Shown here piece after piece: positions 16,652 to 24,007 of a stretch of DNA of 64,000 nt (the stretch's first letter is position 1; each line of letters begins with the position of its first letter). Under the pieces are notes generated by a model. The model did no database searches. It worked only from the letters and a program-made list of their open reading frames with translations, and was not told where the DNA came from. The stretch is from an uncultured Fluviicola sp. GTDB taxonomy: Bacteria; Bacteroidota; Bacteroidia; Flavobacteriales_D; Crocinitomicaceae. The stretch covers positions 22,695 to 86,694 of the forward strand of contig NZ_CABHOL010000008.1 in assembly GCF_902168135.1 (NCBI RefSeq), in the 5' to 3' direction. The position numbers were made by a program, and so were the translations under genes.

Positions 16652-18826
16652 ATGAAAAAAAATTACTTCAGCGGCTTGCTTCTCGGCTTGCTAACCACTT
16701 TCACCGGACACTCCCAAACCTTTTCAGGTTACGGGAGCACACCGAGTAATGACGATTACAACCCCATCAATTATTCCAATGACACGATGTATTATACCTT
16801 CAATACATTACCCGCAGGAGCTTACCAAGACGCGGTCATGACTATTGATGGTTCAGCATATTTTGATGGTGGTTCATATAACGTATTTGGCCCCGGATTG
16901 GTACTTCTTGGTACTTTCAGCTATAATTCCGGCACCTGTGCTCCTTTCTCGGCGCAGCTTACAATCCCTTTTTCAACTATTAATTCTTACGGCGGAAGTG
17001 CTGTCATCAAGCTGGTAAAGCAAGGAAATGTATATCCGTATTGTTCATCCAGCAGAGCACGCGTCGAGCTGGAATACAACTATTGTTTAACCGGTGTTCC
17101 TTCTCAACAAGCAAGTTTCTCATTAACAGATAGTCTTTTTTGTCATTCCGAAGGCCCGTTCAATTTGGTTGGATCTCCAACCGGTGGTACTTTCAGTGGT
17201 ATGGGAATTACGAACAATACACTTGATCTGAGTACATTACCTGGTGGTTTCGGAATTTATAACATCACATATACGCTTACCGAAGCTAACGGATGCTATA
17301 CACAAGACAACGCCCAATTCACTGTGCTTGAAAATCCGGCGGACGAATCGAAAGTAGTATGTGAAAACGCATGGACAGTACTCGATAACGGAAACAACGT
17401 AAAGGTGTATGCCACAGATGTCAACTTATTGAACATACTTGGAACCGGAAACATTATGATGCTACCTCCCATCACATCCAACCCAACAGAGCTGTATACT
17501 GCAACCGTTTCGGTTCCTTACCAATATGAACTGACGGCTATAGACACCAGCAATTTTCAAACCATTGATCACGAGCAAATTAACGGAGATGACCGCGGCG
17601 GAATAGCGGTAACTTCAAACTACGTATACATTGTCGGAGATAATGCTACAGCCCGATTCGACCTGAACCTACAAAACGGGATTGATCTGCCTAAACGTGA
17701 CGGAATCTTTACGAATCTGGCATCTTTGAAATTGTATACACTTTACAATACAACAGCGCCATTTACTCCAAACTCTGACAATACGGATGAATTTACCATG
17801 AATGCTTTACGCTCACTCAATGAAGACTTAAGCTATGGAACAGAGATAATCATGCTTTCTCAACCTATTACATTAGGAACTAATGATCAGGGAGTTATGC
17901 TTGCTGGCTACAATGAATTGATTGTTGGAACTGCATACGGAAATTATGATTTTTACCACATTTCTATTTTGAACGGATTGGTTACGCCAATGGGCCAACA
18001 CACCCTGAACGTATATGGTTCTGAGAACTGGGCTTCCTGGGGAATGTCGGGATTTGACGGAACAGACCGTCATGCTTATTTCCGGGATGAGGATGATTCA
18101 ATTGTAGATTACAACTTTACAACAGATACCTACACAAGCATTCTTTCCATCACCGATTTTTCAGATATGGCCAGTTTTATTGTTCACCCGTCGAACAATC
18201 GTTTTTATGCGCATTATGAAGGTAGTACATCTACTTTCGGAGGTGATGAGGAAACATTACTTTACTTCGAAGCAACAGACATGGAAATGCAATTAACTGC
18301 TACTTCCGCAAACTTTGGCTGCCCGAGTAAACTGACGCTTACATTCAATACACTTGACCTGGGGGCTGATACAACTGTTTGTTCGGAAGACGGTTTATAC
18401 ATTATCCCAGGAGGAAACGGTTATACTTCTTATACCTGGAATGGTGTGAACAACAACTTCAATTCTTACCCGGTACAAAACACAGGTGAAGTAGTATTAG
18501 CTGTAACAGATGACTACAATTGTACACTTACGGACAGCATTTTGGTAACGGTTGTTGACTGTACGGCCGGAATTTCAGAATTAGGAGAATCCTCCATGGA
18601 AATCTATCCTGTACCGAATAACGGATCGTTCCAGGTTAATTTTGCCGCTTTAACAGAAGAATCTCAATTGGTGATTATCGATGCACAAGGAAAACAAATT
18701 ACCGAAAAAACAGTTGCTAAAGGTGAAACAACTGTGGGAATGGACATCCAGGTACAGCCAGGAATTTATTTTGTTCGATTGATTTCTGAAAACGTTGTTA
18801 CGCAGCGCGCGATCAGCATTCAATAA
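16652..18826 (+). CDS. T9SS type A sorting domain-containing surface protein
   Basis: 724-residue secreted protein: signal peptide MKKNYFSGLLLGLLTTFTGHSQ, a beta-rich N-terminal region (about 25-155), an Ig/PKD-like stretch with Cys pairs (SLFCHSEGPFNLVGSP, ANGCYTQDNAQF), a middle region likely to form a beta-propeller or sandwich, and a C-terminal sorting domain. That last domain is the typical MEIYPVPNNGSFQVNF start and the GIYFVRLISENVVTQRAISI end. The sorting domain directs passage through the type IX secretion system and attachment or release at the surface. Binding function unknown. Two palindromes upstream and a bidirectional terminator downstream suggest it is transcribed alone. Confidence 0.83.
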   Translation: MKKNYFSGLLLGLLTTFTGHSQTFSGYGSTPSNDDYNPINYSNDTMYYTFNTLPAGAYQDAVMTIDGSAYFDGGSYNVFGPGLVLLGTFSYNSGTCAPFSAQLTIPFSTINSYGGSAVIKLVKQGNVYPYCSSSRARVELEYNYCLTGVPSQQASFSLTDSLFCHSEGPFNLVGSPTGGTFSGMGITNNTLDLSTLPGGFGIYNITYTLTEANGCYTQDNAQFTVLENPADESKVVCENAWTVLDNGNNVKVYATDVNLLNILGTGNIMMLPPITSNPTELYTATVSVPYQYELTAIDTSNFQTIDHEQINGDDRGGIAVTSNYVYIVGDNATARFDLNLQNGIDLPKRDGIFTNLASLKLYTLYNTTAPFTPNSDNTDEFTMNALRSLNEDLSYGTEIIMLSQPITLGTNDQGVMLAGYNELIVGTAYGNYDFYHISILNGLVTPMGQHTLNVYGSENWASWGMSGFDGTDRHAYFRDEDDSIVDYNFTTDTYTSILSITDFSDMASFIVHPSNNRFYAHYEGSTSTFGGDEETLLYFEATDMEMQLTATSANFGCPSKLTLTFNTLDLGADTTVCSEDGLYIIPGGNGYTSYTWNGVNNNFNSYPVQNTGEVVLAVTDDYNCTLTDSILVTVVDCTAGISELGESSMEIYPVPNNGSFQVNFAALTEESQLVIIDAQGKQITEKTVAKGETTVGMDIQVQPGIYFVRLISENVVTQRAISIQ

Positions 18827-18840
18827 TATAAAAACGCATT

Positions 18841-18876
18841 AAAAAAGCCGGTTTGAACATTCAAGCCGGCTTTTTT
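18841..18876. terminator. Bidirectional terminator
   Basis: AAAAAAGCCGGTTTGA, loop, TCAAGCCGGCTTTTTT: ten-pair stem with one G:U, A-run on the left and T-run on the right. It serves both the T9SS gene ending at 18826 and the convergent small secreted protein gene ending at 18900. Confidence 0.88.
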
Positions 18877-18899
18877 GCTCTTACTTCAAGGTTGGTATA

Positions 18900-19289
18900 T
18901 TACCTCATGATATAAATAGTTTCGCGTTTCGACCCACATCGGAAATAATAGGTTCCGACAGGCCACGATTCTGTTTCGATCAATTGAGTTCCACTAATTG
19001 TTCCCGAATACATTTCTTCTCCCTGCGCATTCACTAATTCAAACGGAAGTGCTTTTGCCGTTCCACCGATTATTTCAAGTGTCAGGTAATTCGAATTGAA
19101 GGTATTGTGGATATTCATTGTCAGGGAAGCCGACTGATCATTCGATCCGGAAATCTCTCCGGAAAAAGATTGATCAAAAGCAGTTTCCTGGACGAAAAGA
19201 CACATCGGAACCGGCTCATATTTCTGAGCAAAAGCAAACATGCTGCTAACTACAACTACTGCTAAACTGAATGATATAAAACGTGCCAT
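18900..19289 (-). CDS. Small secreted protein with T9SS-like C-terminal fold
   Basis: 129-residue protein from the ATG at 19289: signal peptide MARFISFSLAVVVVSSMFAFAQ, then a single beta-sandwich-like domain. The last 65 residues (NYLTLEIIGGTAKALPFELVN, then AQGEEMYSGTISGT, ending GTYYFRCGSKRETIYIMR) resemble a Por secretion-tail domain, without a large cargo in front. It may be a free-standing sorting-domain-like protein. It lies downstream of the NarL-type regulator gene with a long palindrome in between. Confidence 0.6.
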   Translation of the reverse strand: MARFISFSLAVVVVSSMFAFAQKYEPVPMCLFVQETAFDQSFSGEISGSNDQSASLTMNIHNTFNSNYLTLEIIGGTAKALPFELVNAQGEEMYSGTISGTQLIETESWPVGTYYFRCGSKRETIYIMR

Positions 19290-19529
19290 ACTCTTTAATT
19301 TTAATGAACCGTTCCAGCCTGGTGATTGCATATAGACAACAACTATACCAAGCAAAAAAAGTTACATTCCAACCAATGGCAACGAATGCTAAATCGATTT
19401 AAAAACAAAGCTATCAGAAGTCAAAACCGCTTAAAACCCCTTGTTTTTAAAAGCTTTTTCCTTCTTTACATTTTCTTATTTCGGAAAGACGAGTGCATAC
19501 CCGGTATTTGAAGATCATATGAAAAGATG

Positions 19530-19561
19530 TTCAAATTGAAAACAAGTTTTTTCAATTTGAA
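19530..19561. repeat. 13-bp-arm inverted repeat downstream of the NarL-type regulator
   Basis: Perfect arms TTCAAATTGAAAA (19530-19542) and TTTTCAATTTGAA (19549-19561) around CAAGTT. It is 3' of the regulator gene (stop at 19581) and about 240 nt upstream of the gene starting at 19289. A close relative with the same six-base loop geometry lies at 34812-34839. Confidence 0.55.
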
Positions 19562-19580
19562 AATAAATGCATCACGGATC

Positions 19581-20201
19581 TTACTCCAAACCGTTCTTCA
19601 ATGCCCATTTCAAAAGGACGTTCTTTTCCTTGGGCAATCCCAGTTTTTCAATGATATTGGAACGATGCCCTTCAATGGTTTTTTCTGACAGGAAAAGCAT
19701 TTCGGCAATCTGCCTGCTTGTTTTTTGCTGAGCGATCAATTCAATGATCTTTCGTTCCGAGAAAGTGAGCTTATCCAATTCACTGGTTCCTGTTTCACGT
19801 ACACTTACCAGGTCATTCAGAAGAGAATTGCTCACATATTGGTTTCCCTTTGCGACTTCAGTCAAACAGTTTTTCAACTCCACCTGTGCATGCTCTTTCA
19901 GGATATAACCGTATACTCCGTATTCTTTGGATTTGTTGTAAATAGTCATCTCATTGTGCATTGTCAGGAGAATAACTTTGGTCTTCAATCTTAATTCCTG
20001 TATTTTTTTGGCCACGTCCAGGCCGTCAAGCGCGGGCATGTTAATATCCAAAATAGCAATATCCGGTATGCGGAGCTGGATCATATTCAGGGCCGAAACA
20101 CCGTTAGCACAAGTCGCAATAACCTGGTATCCGTATGATTCCACAAAACTCTGAGTTCCCTGAAGGGTAAACGGATGATCGTCTGCAATGATGATTGTCA
20201 T
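19581..20201 (-). CDS. NarL/LuxR-family response regulator
   Basis: 206-residue two-component regulator. Receiver domain: acidic pocket Asp7/Asp8 (IADDHP), phospho-acceptor Asp52 (AILDINMPALDG), Thr in ILLTMHNE, Lys in YILKEHAQ. C-terminal LuxR HTH: LTFSERKIIELIAQQKTSRQIAEMLF, then LSEKTIEGHRSNIIEKLGL. It overlaps the kinase gene by 4 nt (20198-20201), so the pair is translationally coupled and it is the kinase's cognate partner. The GGGG/CCCC palindromes near 16.4, 16.6 and 22.26 kb are candidate targets; that is inference. Confidence 0.92.
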   Translation of the reverse strand: MTIIIADDHPFTLQGTQSFVESYGYQVIATCANGVSALNMIQLRIPDIAILDINMPALDGLDVAKKIQELRLKTKVILLTMHNEMTIYNKSKEYGVYGYILKEHAQVELKNCLTEVAKGNQYVSNSLLNDLVSVRETGTSELDKLTFSERKIIELIAQQKTSRQIAEMLFLSEKTIEGHRSNIIEKLGLPKEKNVLLKWALKNGLE

Positions 20202-22192
20202 GTTGTTTTCTTTAAGTCAATAGTGATGATGGTCCCGTTCTTGTCGGAGTGTATTTTCGCATGACCTCCGATGGCCTTACTGCGTTGAATGATATTGTGA
20301 AGTCCGAAAGCATCTTTTTTAGAAAGTGTTTCAGACACATTAAATCCTTTTCCATTGTCTTTGATCTGTATCATCAAATCTTCCTGGCTTTCGCGAATGA
20401 TGATCTTTGCAGCAACCGCCTCGGCATATTTGATAATATTGGAAAGTGCTTCCTGGATAATCCGGTAAACCTGCAATTCATCCGATACGGATAAAGATCC
20501 GCAGTAAACGATATCGGAAGTTACCATCAACTGATTGATCGATTGCGCGCGGTCGAGCATTTGGTTAATACTTGCTGATAAACCCACTTTTTCGAACATC
20601 ACCGGATGCAGGTTCCGGCTTATACTTCTTATGTCCCGGATAATTGAATCTATCTTTTCACCGGAATTGGGCGTATTCCCTACAATTGAATGCTTCAGGT
20701 TCAGTAGTTCGTGGCTCACGCTATCATGTAGATCACTGGCAATGCGCCTTCTCTCCTCTTCTGTTTTATCCAGTAATTTTTTGGTGTAAATCTTTGCACG
20801 CTTATTCTCCTTTTTGATTTTATTTTGTTTCTGGCGCGAAAAAACAATGAACACGACCAATAGCAGAACCATCAGGAGAGAAAACAGCAAAGCAATGGTT
20901 ATCTTCCCGTTATAAATCGTTTCTTTTTGAAGTGCTATCTGCTTCTCTTTGCGTTTGGTTTCATACAATTTGTCCAGCTCCATGGTCTTCGCAATGATTG
21001 TATGATCACTGATCTTATTCTCGGCATGTTTTAGTTTTTCAGAATAAAAATAGGCCTGCTTATAATTCTTTTCCAGGACAGCATTACTCTTCAATACTTC
21101 AGCAAAAGCAACCTGGTTCTGATAATCTTCCTGTTCTTCTGCGGCTTTCAATGCTTCTTCAATGAGCGGAATATCAGTTATTCCCTTGCCAGATCCGATC
21201 TCATACTCCGCTAATGCTATCAGGTATTCGATATCGGCGGTGGCTGACTTCAATTTTTCAACCATCAATTTCATGTCATCCAGCAGCTTTTCAGCTTCCG
21301 ATATCCGGCCTTCACGCAACAAGATCTGAATATAGAATGAAGACAGGGAAAGCTCCAGCGATTCATCTATAAGTTTGCTTTTCTTAAAAAGAAGATAAGT
21401 GGATTTGATTAGTTCGTATTCTTTCGGATGTCCCATTTCCTGGTAAAGAATGATCTTATTGTACAAAGAAGTGAACATATTTACGGTGTCATTTACTTCT
21501 TTAAAAGACACCATTGCTTTATCAAAATAAGCTTCAGCATCTTTGTAATTCCGTGTGTAAAGACTTACGAGTGCCAGGTTGTCATAAATACCTCCTTTTC
21601 CGGTAATATTATTTGTTTTTTCAAACCATTGCAGTGCCTTTAAATCATTTTGCATGGCTTTTTCATGCTGCCCCATTGCAAAATAGCAAAACGCCAAATC
21701 TCCGTAACCGTGAGCAACTTCGACACTGGTATTGTAATCAAAAGGCTTATTCTTTACCACACTGAGGAAATATGGGATCGCATCCCGGTATTCATTTTGG
21801 TTGACATGGTAATTTCCAAGGTAAGATTCCACAAAAAGTGTTTGGTCCCACGGGAGTTTTGCTTCAAAATACTTTTTGAAGGTTTTAACTTCTTTCAGTG
21901 TACTTTCCTTAAAAAAAGAAAAATACATTTCTACTTCTGTCAATGCTCCTAGTGCACAAGCAGCTTTGTCATACCGTTTAAGTTTTATCTGCTTTTTGTA
22001 ATAGGTATTGAAAACAGGGTAATAATCGGGATTGTGAAAATGCTTCCGCCCGGTCAGCCAAAAACAGGTATCGTCCAGTTTTTGGGTTGCCTCTTCTTTA
22101 TAAATAACAGTACTATCGGGTCCATTGCATGCACTTAGTACAAGCAGTAACAGTGAAGCGGCACCCAAAAGTTTTGTTACTTTTTTAATCAT
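20198..22192 (-). CDS. Lipoprotein-type TPR sensor histidine kinase (HPK7, NarX-like)
   Basis: 664-residue kinase from the ATG at 22192. The N-terminus is a lipoprotein signal (LLGAASLLLLVLSAC). Next come about 400 residues of tetratricopeptide-like helices (for example YGDLAFCYFAMGQHEKAMQNDL), a transmembrane helix (KITIALLFSLLMVLLLVVFIVFS), a HisKA_3 domain with the H-box EEERRRIASDLHDSVSHELL, and an ATPase domain (N-box RIIQEALSNIIKYA, G-box IKDNGKGFNV, GLHNIIQRSKAIGG). The TPR sensor should sit outside the inner membrane. It overlaps its response regulator gene by 4 nt. Confidence 0.9.
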   Translation of the reverse strand: MIKKVTKLLGAASLLLLVLSACNGPDSTVIYKEEATQKLDDTCFWLTGRKHFHNPDYYPVFNTYYKKQIKLKRYDKAACALGALTEVEMYFSFFKESTLKEVKTFKKYFEAKLPWDQTLFVESYLGNYHVNQNEYRDAIPYFLSVVKNKPFDYNTSVEVAHGYGDLAFCYFAMGQHEKAMQNDLKALQWFEKTNNITGKGGIYDNLALVSLYTRNYKDAEAYFDKAMVSFKEVNDTVNMFTSLYNKIILYQEMGHPKEYELIKSTYLLFKKSKLIDESLELSLSSFYIQILLREGRISEAEKLLDDMKLMVEKLKSATADIEYLIALAEYEIGSGKGITDIPLIEEALKAAEEQEDYQNQVAFAEVLKSNAVLEKNYKQAYFYSEKLKHAENKISDHTIIAKTMELDKLYETKRKEKQIALQKETIYNGKITIALLFSLLMVLLLVVFIVFSRQKQNKIKKENKRAKIYTKKLLDKTEEERRRIASDLHDSVSHELLNLKHSIVGNTPNSGEKIDSIIRDIRSISRNLHPVMFEKVGLSASINQMLDRAQSINQLMVTSDIVYCGSLSVSDELQVYRIIQEALSNIIKYAEAVAAKIIIRESQEDLMIQIKDNGKGFNVSETLSKKDAFGLHNIIQRSKAIGGHAKIHSDKNGTIITIDLKKTT

Positions 22193-22258
22193 CCGGATAA
22201 ATTTCACGTTAAAAATACCAGTTTGAAAGATATCCGCGATTGCCCTACACAAAATAGA

Positions 22259-22271
22259 GGGTTTCCCCTTA
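22259..22271 (-). promoter_or_regulatory. Palindromic operator candidate upstream of the kinase operon
   Basis: AGGGTTTCCCCTT on the plus strand is the exact reverse complement of the 13-mer at 16446-16458. It lies 67 nt upstream of the kinase start codon (22192), a fitting position for autoregulation by the adjacent NarL-type regulator. Confidence 0.45.
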
Positions 22272-22386
22272 GTCCCTAACCCATGGAAATAACTGACATT
22301 TGTGCCGTCATCTTTTTATAAAAAATGGTGATCCGGAAAGTTCTTACTCGAAATAACCAATAGCTACTCTACTTATAGCGTAAGAG

Positions 22387-22422
22387 AAAAATCCTCCGTC
22401 AGCTGAATGAACGGAGGATTTT
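22387..22422. terminator. Orphan bidirectional stem-loop/terminator
   Basis: Arms AAAATCCTCCGT (to 22399) and ACGGAGGATTTT (22411-22422) with a G/A-rich loop. No gene ends nearby on either strand apart from the gene at 22625 (minus), which already has its own terminator at 22524-22554. It could end an unannotated small transcript from 22.27-22.39 kb. Confidence 0.6.
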
Positions 22423-22523
22423 GTTTTACACCTTCATTCCAATATGATTTTCATGAAGATGCAACTTTTACGCAAGTGTAAGTGGTAGGACGTTTGTAGT
22501 TATTTTAATTTTTAATAATCTCT

Positions 22524-22554
22524 TAAAAAAAGCAGAGGCCGCTACTGCCTCTGC
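22524..22554 (-). terminator. Terminator of the gene at 22625-23047
   Basis: Perfect arms GCAGAGGC (22532-22539) and GCCTCTGC (22547-22554). In the minus-strand transcript the hairpin is followed by a U-run (plus-strand A-run 22525-22531). Confidence 0.85.
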
Positions 22555-22624
22555 TCCCATGTGAAAGCTAACATTTAGGCGCTATTATAGTTTGTGTTTC
22601 AGTGAATAGCGGTGGTAATCTTTT

Positions 22625-23047
22625 TTACATCGCTGCTCTCTCGGAATTAATTTCCTGCTGTAATACAGTCATTGCCCCTTTTAACTGATGGATATAAGTT
22701 CTGCTTGGGAACTGATCGATAATCTCTTCCGGGAAATCAGAAGGAATGTCCATCCCGTTCGCATAATGCAGGTACAATACATAATAGTTTTTCAAATATT
22801 CGTTCTGAATAGCAAGGTATGTATTGATGGTATTCATCTTATTGGCTATGTCTGTCATCAGCAGTTGTTTATAAGACCTGTCAGGAAACCTATTCATATG
22901 CTTCTGAGGAAAATCGAACGGCAAGATTTCTCCGCGGGAAAAATGCCAGTACAGTTCCAGGTAAGCCTCCAGGTCTTTAATATCATCCAAAACCAGTTTA
23001 GCATCCGGAAGTGGTGAAAGTCTTATATCTGTAAGTAATAATTCCAT
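22625..23047 (-). CDS. Hypothetical protein with an internal two-fold repeat
   Basis: 140-residue helical, cytoplasmic-looking protein of unknown family. The two halves repeat each other: YWHFSRGEILPFDFPQKHMN with RFPDRSYKQLL matches YLHYANGMDIPSDFPEEIID with QFPSRTYIHQL. Shared features are a Tyr/His pair, Gly, a PxDFP motif and an FPxRxY motif, each followed by a helix rich in Met/Gln. It has no signal peptide or transmembrane segment. It stands alone on the minus strand with its own terminator, between two kinase operons. No function can be assigned. Confidence 0.6.
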   Translation of the reverse strand: MELLLTDIRLSPLPDAKLVLDDIKDLEAYLELYWHFSRGEILPFDFPQKHMNRFPDRSYKQLLMTDIANKMNTINTYLAIQNEYLKNYYVLYLHYANGMDIPSDFPEEIIDQFPSRTYIHQLKGAMTVLQQEINSERAAM

Positions 23048-23192
23048 TTTTCTTCATTTTAGTCTGCAACCCCATTGTTATTGCGTTTTGACTATAACAA
23101 GTATAGGATTCTTACCGATTTGATTTCGTTGGAATGTCATGAAATCCGGAATCGATGTCATGAAAAACCTAAAATGAAGCATGGAATTTTTT

Positions 23193-23263
23193 CAATTATC
23201 AATGATGAATGATTTAATTATCAAAACCGATTTGATCCATTGATAATTAATCATTGATAATTA
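23193..23263. repeat. AT-rich palindromic intergenic repeat, copy 2
   Basis: Begins TTCAATTATCAATGATGAAT, contains TTTAATTATCAAAACCG, and ends TTGATAATTAATCATTGATAATT-like sequence, so the two sides pair. Same layout as 1707-1785 and 51061-51133. It abuts the stop codon of the LytTR regulator gene (23261). Confidence 0.6.
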
Positions 23264-24007
23264 CTTGATGATCTTAAACTGGTTCAGCACTTCTTTGTAG
23301 TGATCGCTGATAGGGATATGCTGTTTATTGCTCATTACCAACAAGCTGTCAGAAGGCTGGATCTCTTCGATCTCATGCGCATTGACGATGTGATTGCGGT
23401 GTACACGGTAAAACTTAGACGGATCCAGCAGATTCGTTACTTTGGTCAGTGAAATCTGGATCACAAATTTCTCAGTTCCTACGAAAATGGAGCAATAACG
23501 CTCTTCCACTTCGATATTGATAATGTCGGAAACAGCGACTTTTTTCAGTGCGTCCTTTTTCTTGATGAACAAAAATTCGGAGCTGATCACCGTATCCTCT
23601 TCATCACTCTGGAAGATATCGGGTTGTCCGTAAAACTTCTCAATGGCCATTTCCAGCGCATAAAGTACTTCCAGCGGATTGAAAGGTTTTAGCAGGAAAC
23701 TGTATGGTTTGGTAAGCCGCGCACGTTCAAAAATACTTCGGTCGGTTGAACTGGTGAGAAAAACAAATGGCCTGGAAGATTCGGGAACATTGTTGAGCGT
23801 TTCGGCAAATGTGATTCCTTCGGGAATACCGTTCAGGAAAATATCAATCACCACGATGTCTACTTTATTAGCGTAGAACAGCTGCAGGGCTTCCTGGTGG
23901 GAGCGCGCCACTCCTACTACTTCAAATTGACTTTCAGTCAATGTATCTATCAATTTATCGCTTTCTGCTACCGTATCTTCAACAATCAGGACCTTAATTT
24001 TTTCCAT
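23261..24007 (-). CDS. LytTR-family response regulator
   Basis: 248-residue regulator. Receiver: acidic pair Glu10/Asp11 (IVEDTVAES), phospho-acceptor Asp55 (IVVIDIFLNG), Thr/Ser in FLTSST, Lys in FLLKPFNPLE. A linker follows, then a LytTR DNA-binding domain: SEFLFIKKKDALKKVAVSDI, IEVEERYCSIF, FVIQISLTKVTNLLDPSKFYR, VHRNHIVNAHEIEEI. ATG 24007 is chosen; a GTG at 24013 is possible. It overlaps the upstream kinase gene by 14 nt and is therefore its likely partner. LytTR regulators often control envelope or secreted protein genes. Confidence 0.92.
   Translation of the reverse strand: MEKIKVLIVEDTVAESDKLIDTLTESQFEVVGVARSHQEALQLFYANKVDIVVIDIFLNGIPEGITFAETLNNVPESSRPFVFLTSSTDRSIFERARLTKPYSFLLKPFNPLEVLYALEMAIEKFYGQPDIFQSDEEDTVISSEFLFIKKKDALKKVAVSDIINIEVEERYCSIFVGTEKFVIQISLTKVTNLLDPSKFYRVHRNHIVNAHEIEEIQPSDSLLVMSNKQHIPISDHYKEVLNQFKIIK

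Larger units (their letters stand above)
22193..22624. other. 432-nt non-coding region with palindromic site and two terminators
   Basis: No protein gene recognised. It contains the AGGGTTTCCCCTT palindrome upstream of the kinase, an orphan bidirectional stem-loop at 22387-22422, and the terminator of the gene at 22625-23047. The orphan stem-loop could end a small RNA. Confidence 0.5.
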
